Shown here piece by piece: positions 12,201 through 25,600 of a DNA stretch of 64,000 bases. The stretch is from Lonicera japonica. Its lineage: Eukaryota > Streptophyta > Magnoliopsida > Dipsacales > Caprifoliaceae. Positions within the stretch are counted from its first letter, which is position 1. The number at the start of each line of letters is the position of its first letter. Location: NCBI GenBank assembly GCA_021464415.1, contig CM038470.1, forward strand, positions 26,003,601-26,067,600, given 5' to 3'. Position numbers and translations under genes: made by a program. Under the pieces are notes generated by a model. It saw only the letters and a program-made list of their open reading frames with translations. It searched no databases and had not been told where the DNA came from.

Positions 12201-14929
12201 AAACTGCTTATGTGTACATCTTAGTTTCTCTCTAGACGTATAATTTTTTTGGAACAAATATGGTTGATGTGTTTGGGGGCGAAACTAAGATTTAATTTTT
12301 GGAACACATTACTTTATTATACATACAGTGGAAGTGCTTAAAAGTAATAAGTTGAAATTTTTGTTCAACTTCATTGCAATATATTTTAATAATTTAAAGT
12401 ACATGTCAAATTCTCCTCACATTTAATACTACAAATAAGATTCACGTTTATTTCTTATTATTTTATTATATCTATGAATCAAATGCAAGCTCCTGTACAA
12501 TCCTACTATCATTGCAATAAGGACACTAGGGTGAAAGTCACCATCATTGAAACTTGATTTTCTCTTTTGCACAAATTCACCCACTTATATATCAATATTA
12601 AAATTAAATTTCTCCATAACTAACTAGGAATAGGTGATAGCTCACATAATTTTCTTCTTCTTCTTTAAAGAGGTTTTAAAGCTATAAATATTAGTTTCCT
12701 AAGAAAATAATAAATTAAGTAATATATCTCCATAACTTCTAGCTTCTAAGATTATTACTACTTGTTCAACCTACGGCTTCAAGGAATTAAGCATAAAAAA
12801 TATTGATGGCCCATGACTTCATGGGGGGTCTAAATTTTGAAACGAAATTGGAGTTATATCATATTAATCATATCGTGATTATTAGGATTTCAACATCGTA
12901 ATTATGTTTTTCATGCCCTGTCGTCAGGTTTTGATGGGTTGTATTAGTGTTTCATAAAATGTTCGAAACCTAAAAGTCTCATTCAGAGAGCCATATTCAT
13001 AGTGTAAATTTTTGTCACTTATAAATTGAAACTATAGTTTTACTTTCACTTATATATTCTTAATGTCATATGTACATTAATTTTGAATTAATAAACTTTT
13101 TTTATTATAATGTTTGATACGTTGATTATTCCCTTAAAACAACTGAGGTACTCTTAATTTGGTGCATTTAAACAAAAAAAAAAAAAAAAAAAATCGTAAT
13201 TTGGGATATCATAAAAAAATACTCCATAGATAAGTGTTGTGATATCTTGTTAATCTTTCACTAAACTCCTCCTAATCTAGCAAGAAAATTTTATGAGAAT
13301 CGAGCAAATAAAATAAAATAATGTAAAGCAAAGCAAATAAGCTAAATTAATGAAACTAAATTAAACAATGTTAAGCAAGATAATAAAATTAATGAATTAA
13401 TTGACTAGGATTTTGTAATTATATATTTAATATCATCTTTTTAAATATTCATGCGCATAAACTCTAGTATTATATCGCACTAATTTGGTCTCTTAATTCT
13501 ATTTGATGCGAAAAATAAAATCAATAAAGTCCAATTAATTAATAAAATTCAATTATAATTCTTCCACAACCAAACTTATGTGTAATGTCAAAACACCCAT
13601 TATATCTGTCAAAACACACTCTATATCCGTTCTCAGTAAATCATAAGATGAATCAAACAAAAAATAGTGAGAATCCAACTTTATTTTGTTATCAATTAAA
13701 ATAAGCATCCAATAGGAAGAATTGTATTTAAACATTAAAGTATTAAATTGGTAGCGTCAATTGACATGAACATGTGTAATATAATCAATTAAATATACTT
13801 ATTTTAATCCTAGTATAAAATTTATGCTAGCCTGTAAAAAATTAAATAACTACAAAATAATATAATTAATGTAAACTTACTTGGCATAGAAATAAATAAT
13901 AGAATCTTTAAATCTTCAAACAATCAAATAAATTAATAAAAGAAAGAAAATTTAACAAGAAGAAGAAAAGAAAAGAAAAAAAAAATGGAAATCCAAAATG
14001 GGCCTCCCAGCACTGTGCACGGCTCATTCCTCCATCCCTGTGCTCCCCACGGCTCCAATTTATAATGTAGTAGGATTCTCCTTTGATAAGGAATTTAGGT
14101 TAGCAATTAATGGGTTAAATTAAATTGCTTCTTTTTAATTGAATGGGTTTTGGTGGTCATTTACTTGGATTTGGCCCCTCTCTCAGATGGCGGCCCACGA
14201 GGCTTCATATAAATAAGGCTAGTGGGCTACTTTGTGGTATTGGGTATGAGGCCCATTTATGTAGTTTGAGTTTTCACCCTTTTTAGATCGCTGAATTTTA
14301 CATCGTAATTTCGGACCCTGAGATGGTTCAATTTGAAAAAGTGTTGAACTATAAAGTTGTAACTCTTAAAATTCTCTTTAAATTAGACTTAAAAATCGCA
14401 TGATTTGGACTTCCGATTAAAAAGTTATGCTTCCAGAACTATTAACCCATTTTAAGTGTGTTCACTTTCTTTTAACTTCTCTATTTTTCTTAATATTCTC
14501 TAATTTGTTTCTAACACATGAAAATCACTAAAAATACAAAAAATAGTAGTAATATATGCTTTTTAAATTACAAATTAGTATGATAAATTATACTAATTTC
14601 TTGGCATATCTATAAGTTATGTCCAATCCATTTTTTTGATAGTTTAACTCTTAAAAGAAAGAATAAAACATAGTTTCTCAAAAGATTTTTTTAAGTGGAA
14701 GTTTCTATTATTACAGAGGTCAAAATGTTAATCATATAAAAGATGAGGTAAATGTTTGGTAATCTTTGAAACTTAATTAGAAAAGTTGTCTTAATTTACT
14801 TAACATGTGGCCATTATTTGTATGTAAATTGTGGAAAACTTAGACAGTACAGTAACCATATCCGTAACGACCGAGAGAAGACAAAAAATAACAATCATCG
14901 TGTGTGGGTTTTAGACAGTTGTTCCTCTG
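12201..14929. other. Intergenic spacer, no gene seen
   Basis: AT-rich DNA with an A-run at about 13172-13192 and low-complexity AAATAA tracts. The block 13980-14460 is more complex and LTR-like in texture, but I found no paired terminal repeats. No open frame here has recognisable content. Confidence 0.5.
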
Positions 14930-15440
14930 ATTCCTTCCCCCTTCGGAAAGGTAGAATCCGTCTCCTCCCTTGTTTCCTTCTAAAATCCCTTTTCATTCAC
15001 CCTTTTATCAATTCCATTATACAATTGGGCACTGCTTTCTTAATCAAAACCCAAAATTTAATTTTTGCTATGTTTTCTCCCTCTGTTTTCATTCGAACTT
15101 AAGAAAGCCAAAAAAAATCTCAATTGTGATTTTGAATCGGGTGATGCATTTCTCTTCAAAGAACGGAGGCTTGGAATCGGAAGGAAGAAATGAGTAATCG
15201 CCGGGATCTCCGTACGTACACCACTGATATCGATTCATATAAATGCAAAACAGGGTTTTGAGGAGGATATAGGCTAGACGGGTACTACAATTCCAACGGG
15301 GAACGAATCAAAGGAACTGCCCTGCCCGCCGGTGCCGAGGAAGTCACGGCCGTCTACGAGAAAGAGAGATTTGGCAGGAGACTCCGTTAAAAAGGAGAGA
15401 GAAAAGACTAGCTATTTGGATAGACCGGGGTTACAAGTGG
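14930..15440 (+). other. Leader-like, locally GC-richer island; possible gene fragment
   Basis: A pyrimidine-rich stretch (about 14930-15100) like a plant 5' leader precedes a short frame beginning MHFSSKNGGLESEGRNE at 15143. A second frame beginning ATGAGTAATCGCCGG is at about 15190. The latter meets a stop after about 23 codons, but coding-like sequence (GYYNSNGERIKGTALPAGAE) continues beyond it. It could be the 5' end of a decayed gene. I do not recognise the product. Confidence 0.25.
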
Positions 15441-16949
15441 CGGCTTATTATTGGTTGGTCATACCACCTCACCCAAAATGATGGTATATCTTCTTAAATA
15501 AAACTAAGCACTTTTTTATATCAAATATTTCTTTCTGATAGACGTAGGGATGGACTTTTTTACCAATATTATTATACTATTTCGTATTATATTATATTAT
15601 TATAAAGTGTATTGAATTTTAATAATGATATAATATCGTAGGTATTTGTACTCAACTGAAATAATATGGCACATAATTAATACTGAAAATTAAAATCAAT
15701 AATATATCATCACCATACTGAAATTTTGTTATGTATCATGGTATACCGTACCATATCAATTATACCACTTAATATCAAATACCATGACATTTGGATTTTA
15801 GATAACTAGAGAACGCACAGTCTAGATTTTGTGTTTATAATTGTACCACACTTATGGCTCACCTTACTTGGTCACTTGACTATTTAAGTTTTCATTTTCA
15901 TTTTTCACTACAAACAGCCACAGCCCACAGATCTACGCCGTTGCCCTAACTTTGTTTTTATTTATGTATCAGTTGATTGGTTTCAACTTTATTTTCATAG
16001 TTCTATTCATTGAAGCACCTATAATATGGAAATGGTTAACAAGTAGTTAGTGCCACGGATTTTCATATGTTAAGTAAATTTGGGTGATTTTGAGGCATTT
16101 TGTCTACTCCTAGTAAATTTTGTTCTTGGTTTCTTTCTTCTTGTATTAAAGGACTTTTTAGAACCATTTTTAGGTTGGCTTGATGTGTGTTCAGAAAAAA
16201 TAAAAGGAAAGAGAAGACTAGATTGGACCGGAAGGAAAGTTGATGGATGGGTTTTTTTTTACATTATTTGACCTTTTTCGATTTAAAATATTTGTTTTCA
16301 AAAATTAGGTCTCAGAGATTAATGAGTTTGTATGCTTGATTTTGAAGAAAAAAAATGTATTGTAGATTAATGGTGGATTTATTGTATTTAGATTGATGGA
16401 TAATTTATTGGTCTATACCAAATAGTTTGAACCCTTACATTGAGTATCTATAGTTTGGTAAATCTTTTAAGTGTTGCAAATTATTATAAAATTTATATTA
16501 TAAAGTGATGAAGATATTAATATTTTTCATGGGGAGTAAGTGTCCTAGACACTTACAGAAAGTGTTAGTCACAAAATCACTGTTGGAATTGGTTTACAAA
16601 AGCCCACCGACAACAAATATCGGATAGAATTAATTAATTTAATCATGCTTCTAATTCCGCGTGACAAACACACCCTATTTGTATTTTGTAAGCTTGATTT
16701 TTTTTGTTAATCAACCGTCCTATACCAAATTTTTGGTATACCGAAAATTTTGGTACGGCAGTGGTAACAGATTTTTGCCTACCAAATTTTCGGTATGGTA
16801 CATGATACAATCGGTATAGTATAATATTGTACCAAATACACCACTAATAGATGTATTCTAGACTTCTAGTACTTAATATTTTCACAATATAGAGAAAAGG
16901 GATATGTTTTAAATTTATTTTCTCCTTCGTCCTGGTAAAAAGAGTAGCT
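15441..16949. other. Intergenic, with GGTATACCG-type palindromic repeats
   Basis: Two patches (about 15730-15790 and 16720-16850) are rich in GGTATACCG/GGTACGG-type inverted motifs typical of small MITEs. I could not define ends or target duplications. The 63-codon frame at 16080 looks random and hydrophobic. Confidence 0.4.
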
Positions 16950-17400
16950 ACTGTTGTTTTCCTAATTCTCTAATGCTATCCATACAAATAATTTTTGTAT
17001 ATGCTTACAGTTGCTGGGACATTAATTTAATTGATTAGAAAACGAGTTAACTAATTACATATTCGGCTTATATTCCGACTAATGTAATTTTGATTAGTGA
17101 TGGATAAATATTCGATCTAATCTGTGATTTTCGGAATTAGATCTGCGTCTCAAGTTATAACCATGAAACAATTAGGTGCCAAACTAAAATTAGACCTGGC
17201 ACAATTTACAGAAGTTGAAGGCTTTTACACAATTTTATTCTCATCTTGAGAAAACTAATGTCGATGGTTAAGTGAATTAATTACTCAAAATATTCAATTT
17301 TAAATTAAAAGACCATGTTTGACTTATATATTCATTAAGATATACTAATTTTATCATAATCAATAAGAATGGAACATATTTACTGTGAGATTTGATAACT
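16950..17400. repeat. Detached fragment of the duplicated unit's distal part
   Basis: Colinear and clearly similar to 10960-11500 and 62050-62500, with shared phrases such as CTAATTCTCTAATGCTATCC and ACTAATGTAATTTTGATTA. Non-coding. Confidence 0.7.
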
Positions 17401-17617
17401 AGTTTGTTTCAATATTTTTTTTTAATTATAGCATTTCAAGTCGAAAATCCAAACCAAACATCAGAATTCTTCCAAAATGTAATTTAGCATTTTCGGAATG
17501 TTTTAAAACACGAACCAAATGAGCCCTAAAAGCGTTTATAACTTAAAACTCAATGCAGTGAAAAGGGGATGATTGCTAATGAGTGATTTGGATGATTTAT
17601 GTGTCTAATCTTGGAGT

Positions 17618-19230
17618 TGAATTGTATACAAGAAAATAAAAGAAAAGAAAAGTGAAATGGGAGAGTTGTATTGATAATTGTATGATTACAACTCCCAAAG
17701 TAGGTATATATAGGATACAAATTAAACCCTACTACAACAATAAAGGAAAGAAAGATAAAGAAAATAAATAACTAAGGAAAGACACTATAATTAAAACACC
17801 TATCTATGGCCCACAATTTTTATTGCATCCACCAATCAAATGCAAGGGTCACCATGACCCTCTTTAGAGGAGGGTTAACAAATTTATATTCCCTATCTAT
17901 GTTATGTTTTAACCTAGACAAATAAACAATACCATAACTAATATAAATATCATAGATAAATATACTCCCACAAATAATTTAATATTGCTTTCCAACACTC
18001 ATCATGTTGAAAGAACATGCCCAACTTGATACAAATTAAAACTAGAAATGGTAGCACAACAATTGAGTGGAGCATTATATCCATAGAGTCAATCACCATC
18101 GAAAGTCGCCTATTCCCAAAACCAAAGCCATATAAAATGGCACCACACACAATGTGTACTTTTAAACCCCAATCAACAAGTACTTCATCGTTCATCACGT
18201 GTATATTAAGCCACATCTCAACTTTAACTCAACATGCCGCCACTACGACATCAACACATTAATAAAAGGGATTTCATCACTCGTCTATCCACAAAAATAT
18301 AAGAACCTTTGGTAAGGTTCTAAGAAAAGGTGTAAATACGTACTAACTCAAAATTGTACAACTACTAAAAAACAAATGAACCTCAATTAATTAAAGTTCA
18401 AACCATAAGAGGTGAGAAACACCTATCAATAAAGGGTGAAACACCCATTAACACAGAGTGGTGAAACAAATCCTATCAACAAAGAGCGAGAATCTTGTAA
18501 ACAAATGTGACGATGAAGTGCGTATAACCAAGGGTATAGAAGACAATCAACAATAATAGGTATAATATGATGCTATGAGACTAAAACAATAATGAAAAAC
18601 TACCAAACTAAAGGAAGATCACCAAAAATTTAGGGGAGATAGAAATAACAATCTACAACTGGGCTCGAAATATGTCGATACCACGTACAACAAAATTTAG
18701 AACTAGTTTCTTTCTTTTTTTTTAACTTTTTATAATAGTAGGAAATACGACCAATTGTCCACCAAACCGAGAACACCGTTTAAGATGAAAAACACAATTG
18801 TTCATACACTTTAGCGAGGTACTGTTCACCAACATGGTTCATTGCACTGTTAATGAATTACCGTCGTCGTATTGTTCATGAAAAGAAGAATCCCGTCCAA
18901 TGGACGACAAGGTGGGTCGCCTGCCGGTGGAAGAAGATTATCGATATAATAAGGCTCTAATACCAAGTTGAATTGTATACGATAAAATAAAATAAAAGAC
19001 AAGTGGAATGTGATAGTTGTATTAATAATTATATGATTACATAGTCCGAAAAGGGGTTTATATAAGATACAAACTAAACTCTAACATAGCAATAAAGAAA
19101 AATGAAAGACTCCATATTTAAGATACCTATCCATGTTATGTTTTTACCAAGACATAAACAATACCATAACTAATATAAAAACCATAGATAAAATATACTC
19201 TCACAAATAATTTAATATTGCTTTCCAACA
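17618..19230 (-). mobile_element. Short non-autonomous LTR element (minus orientation)
   Basis: Direct repeats at 17618-17997 and 18969-19230 share both ends (TGAATTGTATAC ... TTGCTTTCCAACA). They differ by an internal indel of roughly 120 bp. Just outside the right LTR, toward the interior, CTCTAATACCAA (about 18954-18965) reads on the minus strand as TTGGTATTAGAG. That is one base off the initiator tRNA-Met primer site. The 971-bp interior has no gag or pol motif. No convincing target duplication is visible, which suggests age or rearrangement. Confidence 0.7.
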
Positions 19231-20829
19231 AGTGCTAAATTGGTCGTCTTTTGCACTGCAACCTTTGTTCACTGTTAAGATTTTTAATGCAGAGGTAGGG
19301 ATGTTTAGACAATCTCAGGATCTTTTCCCTTGGGATAGTAGTATCCTACTACTCTTGATCCTTGGAGATCTGTTAACGAAGAAGTTGGGCTTGAAAGTGA
19401 ATTAGAAGAGTGGAAAGTGGTGTACGTAGTTCCACTTAAATCTAAAATATATACCGCTTTGATCTCTATTTTGTTGGTTATTTACGTAGGTTCAACTTGT
19501 TTTAAGATTTGGATTACTGACTAAGAAACCGATATAAGTTCTTAAAATGGTGTAGCCACTCACGAAGTAACATTATCACAATTTGCGTATATTGAATAAA
19601 CTTTAAGGCCCGTTTGTTTGGCGTGAAATATTTTTCACTTACATAGGAGAAAAAGGGATCTATCGGGAACCAATGGGCCCTAACGCTTGAAGTGAGATTT
19701 AAAATTTATAGCCATTGTAAATTGAGTGCTATGTGGCCAAAATATAACCAAAAGTTGTAGCCCAAATTAATTTTGACACATATGCATTGGAATTTGAGAG
19801 ATAAAAACATGATTAGTGGCTTCGATGCATTACACTTGCTTTTGGTATTTTCATGGGCTACGTAGCATTCTAGTAATCTGTTATTAGATTTAGCTTTAAT
19901 GGAAAACAAAGATAATCCGCTTCATTTTCTTTTCTTTTTGCCACTTCAACGATGGTGGGAATTAGTTCTTTTCTTTTTTGTCATTAATAGATTTTTGTAA
20001 TGTCTCTTTGCATGTTTTTGTTTGTAGCTTCATCTCTGGCAGGCTAGGCTTGTAGAGTAATGAGCAATTTACTACTCATCTAGTTACAGCTCTTGTTATG
20101 TTTTACTTTCGGAATTCAATGCTAACTCTCTTCTTGTATTTTATACTTGGTTCTTCTTACAGCATCAGAACATACAGCAGTGGCGTAATTTGATTATGTA
20201 GAGAGATTTGTTTGCCTAGTGAATCTGTCAGAACGAATTGAATGGAAAGATTCCGGATGGTTAAAATTCAAGAAATTGTAAGTTTAAGATGTATGCACTT
20301 TAATCTTAAATCACATAAGTTTTAAGGATCCTAATCATGTCTAGTTCTCAAGAGATTAACCTTTAAGAAGCGTACTTGAATCTATGATGTTGTAGAGTGC
20401 AAAAGGCTTAATTAGGTTTATGATCTTCCAACGTGAATCCCAGAGTGCTCGATGGGTTCTCTCTACAAGATGGGGAAGGGGAATAGAGTATACAATGATT
20501 CAACTTGGGGACCATAACTCTAGGGGTCTTTATATAATAGTTCAATAGAATCCCATCAATCTTAATATGACTAATATTAGATCTCTACGCATTGCAAACC
20601 CTATACCCATCACATATCCTATAATTGATTAATGTGTAAGCCCATTAATAAATTTCCAACATAGGATACAAATGTTAAATTGTTAAAATTAAATTCATTA
20701 AAGTTGCTAGCAGCTGAAATACTTTTTCTTGTTTTTTACTTTATCAATGGGTAATTTTATTTCTATCCACGATTTCTTACAGTTCATCTGTTTTGTTAAG
20801 TTAATCCACGTTGTTTATCGATAAGAGTT
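19231..20829. other. Intergenic spacer with a possible copia-type solo LTR
   Basis: No gene is recognised. At about 20230-20665 the sequence has an LTR-like layout on the minus strand: an end reading TGTTGGAAATTTATTAATGG, a TATATAA-type box, and leader-like text. I could not fix the other end or a duplication. Confidence 0.3.
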
Positions 20830-21048
20830 CACTATACCATTTCGGAATATATCAAAATAGTAGTCCAATTTCCTTTCGTGGACGTATCAATGTAGCAAAT
20901 TTGTAAACAAGTATTAGTCTTGACTACTGACTATGTTGAAACTAGTATATTCTTTTAAAAAAAAAATGTGAAAGTAAAACATGGATTAGTTTGAGACATA
21001 GGCATATTATAAAATAATTCCTAGAATATAATTTTCATAATCACTATT
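20830..21048. other. Start of duplicated unit B
   Basis: Colinear with about 780-1000 and 29440-29660. The unit is then interrupted by a hAT element. No gene is present. Confidence 0.65.
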
Positions 21049-21780
21049 CAATGTTCTAAAAATCGCTAAGCGCTCCTAGGTCGGCGAGGGGGGCCTAGCG
21101 CCTAGAGGATTAATCGGGGATTAATTGGTCAAACGATTTTCTATTAAAAATATTATTTTAGATAACATAATACTAACAAAACATAATATACCTTTCAAAT
21201 TAACATTAATTTTCTAACATCCAACCAATAAAACATGCATTACAAAAAAGGTTATAAACTTTAAAAGCATAAATAATTAAAATTAGCAAAAAAAAGAAGT
21301 AAATAGGGGTGAAACTACAAATAACTAAAAATATATGGGGTGAAAATAATAATAAAACTTAATAAAACAAAACCAAACCTAATACTCCGTATATATCATC
21401 TCTTTCCCCGTACAAACTATAGCCCCCATTCCGCAGCAAGTATCGAAACAAAACCCTAAACCCAGCTCTCAACGCCAACGACTTCTCAGCCCCAACCCAT
21501 CTCAGCGTCGATATTTCTCACTGGCTTCGGCAACTTCACAGGTACGATACTCTCTCTCTCTCTATCTATCTCCGTCTCTCTCTATCTCAATCTCCTTCTC
21601 TCTTCCACGTCTCAGTCAGCCAGTGAGAAAATCGGCGCCTGGACGAAAAATCGACGCCTAATCGGCGCCTAATCACCCCAGCGCCTAAACAAAACGACTA
21701 GCCCTAGGCCGGGCGGGGGAGCCCCGATTTCCGCCTAAGCAGTGCCTAGGCGGCGCCTAGGCGCGATTTTTAGAACACTG
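21049..21780. mobile_element. hAT-type element with a host-like leader exon
   Basis: The ends CAATGTTCTAAAAATCGC and GCGATTTTTAGAACACTG are inverted copies with one mismatch. They are flanked by a perfect 8-bp duplication TCACTATT (21041-21048 and 21781-21788). Units A (about 1000) and C (about 29660) are uninterrupted here. The subterminal regions are unusually GC-rich, full of CCTAGGCGCC-like motifs. The middle (about 21400-21560) looks like a plant gene start: CAAAACCCTAAACCCAG, a pyrimidine-rich leader, then CTTCACAG|GTACGATAC, a good 5' splice site. No transposase is encoded. Confidence 0.85.
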
Positions 21781-21939
21781 TCACTATTACATACAGTTTA
21801 CAAAACAATTGTGTAAAGAACAATTAGATAGTAACAATCCTATACAGCACGTCTTTATGAGTGCACATATCGGATAAAACTACAAAACAGAGGCTGATTT
21901 CTTTTACCAGATCCTTCTGTAATCTGTACATACTTTGTT

Positions 21940-22667
21940 CTATATATATCGTGGAAGTGTATATCTATCACCTTGAACCCTCCACGACCTGATCATTTGC
22001 CTCAAGGGTCCAATCCAGCTGTTCGATTCTCCAATCTCATTCATCACTCTCCTCTTGAACCATTGGAAAAATACAGCCATCGAAGGCAACACGTAGATCA
22101 GATACAACAGTGGCTGAGCCGAGTCTGGGACCAAAACCGAGGCTAGAGACGCCACCGAAATGGACCCAATGAACCTGACAACGTACATGACCAACAAAAT
22201 TAGCTAACTGGGGGAGACGGGCCACATAATTAAACCTCACCCAAGCATAACGGGCCAACTTGTAATTCACATGTACTAGTAGAAGTCACAGATACTGTTA
22301 GTACAATTAGCAGAACAGACACGAACCTGACTAACCTCACAGCATGACCAACGATGCTAGCACAACTGGGAGGGACACGGCCCACGGGAACCTCAGGTGA
22401 GCTTCGTGGGCCAACCCGTACATGAGTAGACTCGTAATGGCAACCCTTACGGTTCTTGGGTGCGTAGTGAACGGCGTATCTGGCTTCCCTTGGTACATGA
22501 GCTGCAGGAACTGGAGGATCGAAGAAACAATGAAAGCATAATTGGCATCGTGGGATGCCTGTGTACGCTGTTCTTGTACGAAATAATACCTCGTGCTGAT
22601 GAAGGCGACATTCAGTTGGGCCGAGAAGTGTCTCTGTGGATGTGGGAGAGACATTGGATTAGTTAAC
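21940..22667 (-). pseudogene. Copy B of the triplicated membrane-type protein gene, frameshifted
   Basis: Exon 2 (22667-22336, ATG at 22654-22652) and exon 3 (22174-21940) have the same splice sites as copy A. The exon 3 frame is open and ends DRYTLPRYI. Near the end of exon 2 one G is missing relative to A and C (GACACGGCCCACGG against GACGGGCCCA). The coding part of exon 2 is therefore 319 nt and no longer joins exon 3 in frame. A one-codon deletion near the start is in frame. If the base loss is a sequencing error, the gene would be intact. The product is unrecognised, with the same hydrophobic pattern as copy A. Confidence 0.55.
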
Positions 22668-25600
22668 CTGAAGAAAATAGATAATATTGAGTAATATATG
22701 TAAATATACATATGTATGTGTATGTGTTTGACATTGTGCAGAGAGAGATCGAGAGTCATTACCTTGAAGAATGAGATAGAGTTATTGAAATGCTTGTGTA
22801 TGTGTATATATATATAGTGTGTTTTGGATGTTTGTGAGTTAGGGGTTTTATTTATTTTATTGCGTGTCAGGGGGGGAATTTCTGGGATAAAATGGGTGGG
22901 CAAGATGGGGATATTTTTGGGGGACGCGTTTTCGCTTTTCACTTAAACCCCCTCAATATTAGGATGCTTTTGATGATGAAAACTGTTTGCAAAAAATGTG
23001 GTCTGTGTATATTATGGATAGTTCGTAATAAATCTTGACGAATAGATATACACTAAGGCTTCATTTAATGGTAACATAGAAAATGAAAAGAAAAATTATT
23101 AATTCGGGTGAGAAGATTGAAAATAATTTGAGGCATATGCTCTCCATCTCATACTCATTTTTGTGAGCAAATGGTTTTTTATCATTTTTTATATTTTGTG
23201 AAAAAAAAAAATTTTCACCACCACTTTAAGAAAAAAATTCCATGGAAGAAGTCAAAAAATAAGAATTAAATCTTACAACATCCCTTAACTTATTTTTCAT
23301 CTTCCCACCGATATTAGTTGTTATTTTTTTAATATTTTTTTCATATTGCTATCAAACAGAGCTTATATATTATATTTATTAGACTTTTAAAACATTTCAA
23401 AAATAAGTGATATTTTTTTGGTTCTAGTGGTAAAAGTATGTTTTCTTAGTAACCTAGATCATAAGTTCAAATTATTTTCAAGTTTATTTCTTTGTCTAAA
23501 GTACGATGGTATTTCGTAATTTTAACTCCGTTTGATAACAAAATGGAAATGAAAAAAAAAATACTTAATTTGTGTGAAAAGTTAGAAAATAAGTTGATGT
23601 ATGTGATAAGATGTTCTACATCTCATGCTCATTTGTATGAGTAGATGCCTTCTATCTTTCATTACTTTTTGTGAAAAAAAAAATTCTTTCTTAACCCCCA
23701 AAGAAATTTGTTTCCATGGGAAAAGTCAAAAATATAAAAAGACATCTCACAACATGCCTCAACTTATATATTTTACCTCTTTTCACAAAAATCAACTGTT
23801 TTTGTTATTATTTTTCATGTTGTTGTCAAACGCACCCTTAATATACAAATCAAATTCTCCTCGTGCTTAATATAATAGAATATTCAAGTTTATTTGTTTT
23901 TAAGGTATGCAAATACATATCAAATTCTTGTATTTAATATAACTAGACCAAGTGCACATGTTATGCGTGTATTACTCATATGTATATAATTTAAAGAGAA
24001 ATATTTAACAAAAGAGAAAGATGGTCTAATGAGGAAGAAAGTTTGTCCGTTAAAGGTCAGAGGTTCAATTCACGCTGTTGGCAATTTCTTTATGAAAAAA
24101 ATGGAGGAATAAAATAGGAATTACAAAAGTATAACACAACTTAGGTAGTTATATTGAGGCTTGCCTTTATAATATAAAATAGATAATTATATATACACAT
24201 ATCTACTGGATTTTCATATACATGTACACACAACGTCTTAATGAAATATATTTTGTGAAATAAAAGGTTCTCAAACATTCAAAAAATAAAAAAGCATGAC
24301 ATTGTGTTGAAATGAGTTCGGGCTTTATATAATAATGCATGTGTGCATAAATTCATTTGTGTATACAAATTGAGGTCGTATTTAATTATTGTGCTTGGTT
24401 AGTCGAAAATACAAGAGTTGAAGTCAGTGGCGGATCCTTGGGGGTGGGGTTTGGCGGATCCGCTCCTCCAGCCCTTGCTAGATCCGAAGTATGAGTAGTA
24501 ATAATATTAATTGTTATGTATATATGTTATATTTTATTACACACTTCCAAGTTTTTTATAGGTAAAATTTAGGATGATTTAAACTTTAGGTATCGTTTGT
24601 TCATGCATATCAGCCGTTGGGCGTCAAAGTTTTGCATAATAGGTGTTTGGGTAGCATTTTGGATGAAATCCATTAATTAACGTGATTCACTATTAGCTCA
24701 TTTAATTTTTACCTATTTTACCCCTACGTAAGAGCAATATGTTTTGTCTTTTTCTAGGGGTAAAATGAATAAATTGGGTCAAAAATTAATTGAGCTAACG
24801 GTTGACCTCGTTGACTATTATGTAGCCGTGAATTAATTCAATAGTAAAGAGATAGATAGAAAGCAAAATGCGGCAATTACATGTCTTAGTCGGTTATTTT
24901 ATTTTGACTTTTTTTATATATTAATTACTTTTATGTTGAAAACAATAAAAAAATTACGCTTGTGTTCCTTACAACCCCCTCCCCGCCTCATCCCCAAAAT
25001 TTAAGATTTTAAATCCACCACTAATTCGAGTGGAAACTTTGCTCAAGATTTGAACAAATGCAAATGAAATGAATAGTGCGCTTGGATTTTTTTTTTAAAA
25101 AAATATTAATAATTTGTACAAAAAGTTAGAATAAGAGTGGATTGATGTGAAATCTTCTATAACCTTTTTGATTAACTAACTTTTTGGGTGAATGCTAAAA
25201 AAAAAGTGCTCCAATGGTAAAAAAAGAAATAACGAATAAGATTCTCTAACACATAAATAAATTCAAGCTTTTCATAGATTTAATATTTTTTTACAAACAT
25301 TTTTTAATCTTGTTTATGGAACAGGTCCGAAGTTTTTGTGCTTGTTTATAGATCAGAAAGTAGATCAAATATGTAATTTTTATTAATATATATATTTTAC
25401 ATTTAAAGTTATTACTTTTTCACATCATTGTAAATAGGAGTGTATTGGTTGCATATTCTAGACAAGTTTTCTAGATGAGTTTTAAAAGACAGTTGAATTT
25501 TTGAGTTGAGTGTTTACTTTAAAAGACTGTTTTTCCTTTTTGATTAAACTAACTTTTTGATCAAAAAAAAAATTCATAAAAAGATTTCAAAGAATAATCA

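Noticed and set aside
18017..18262. Overlapping 81- and 88-codon frames on both strands
   Set aside because: They lie in the non-coding interior of a short LTR element, next to its LTR, and show no protein motif.
17613..19235. Target duplication for the short LTR element
   Set aside because: GGAGT and AGTGC do not match; a shifted boundary did not help.
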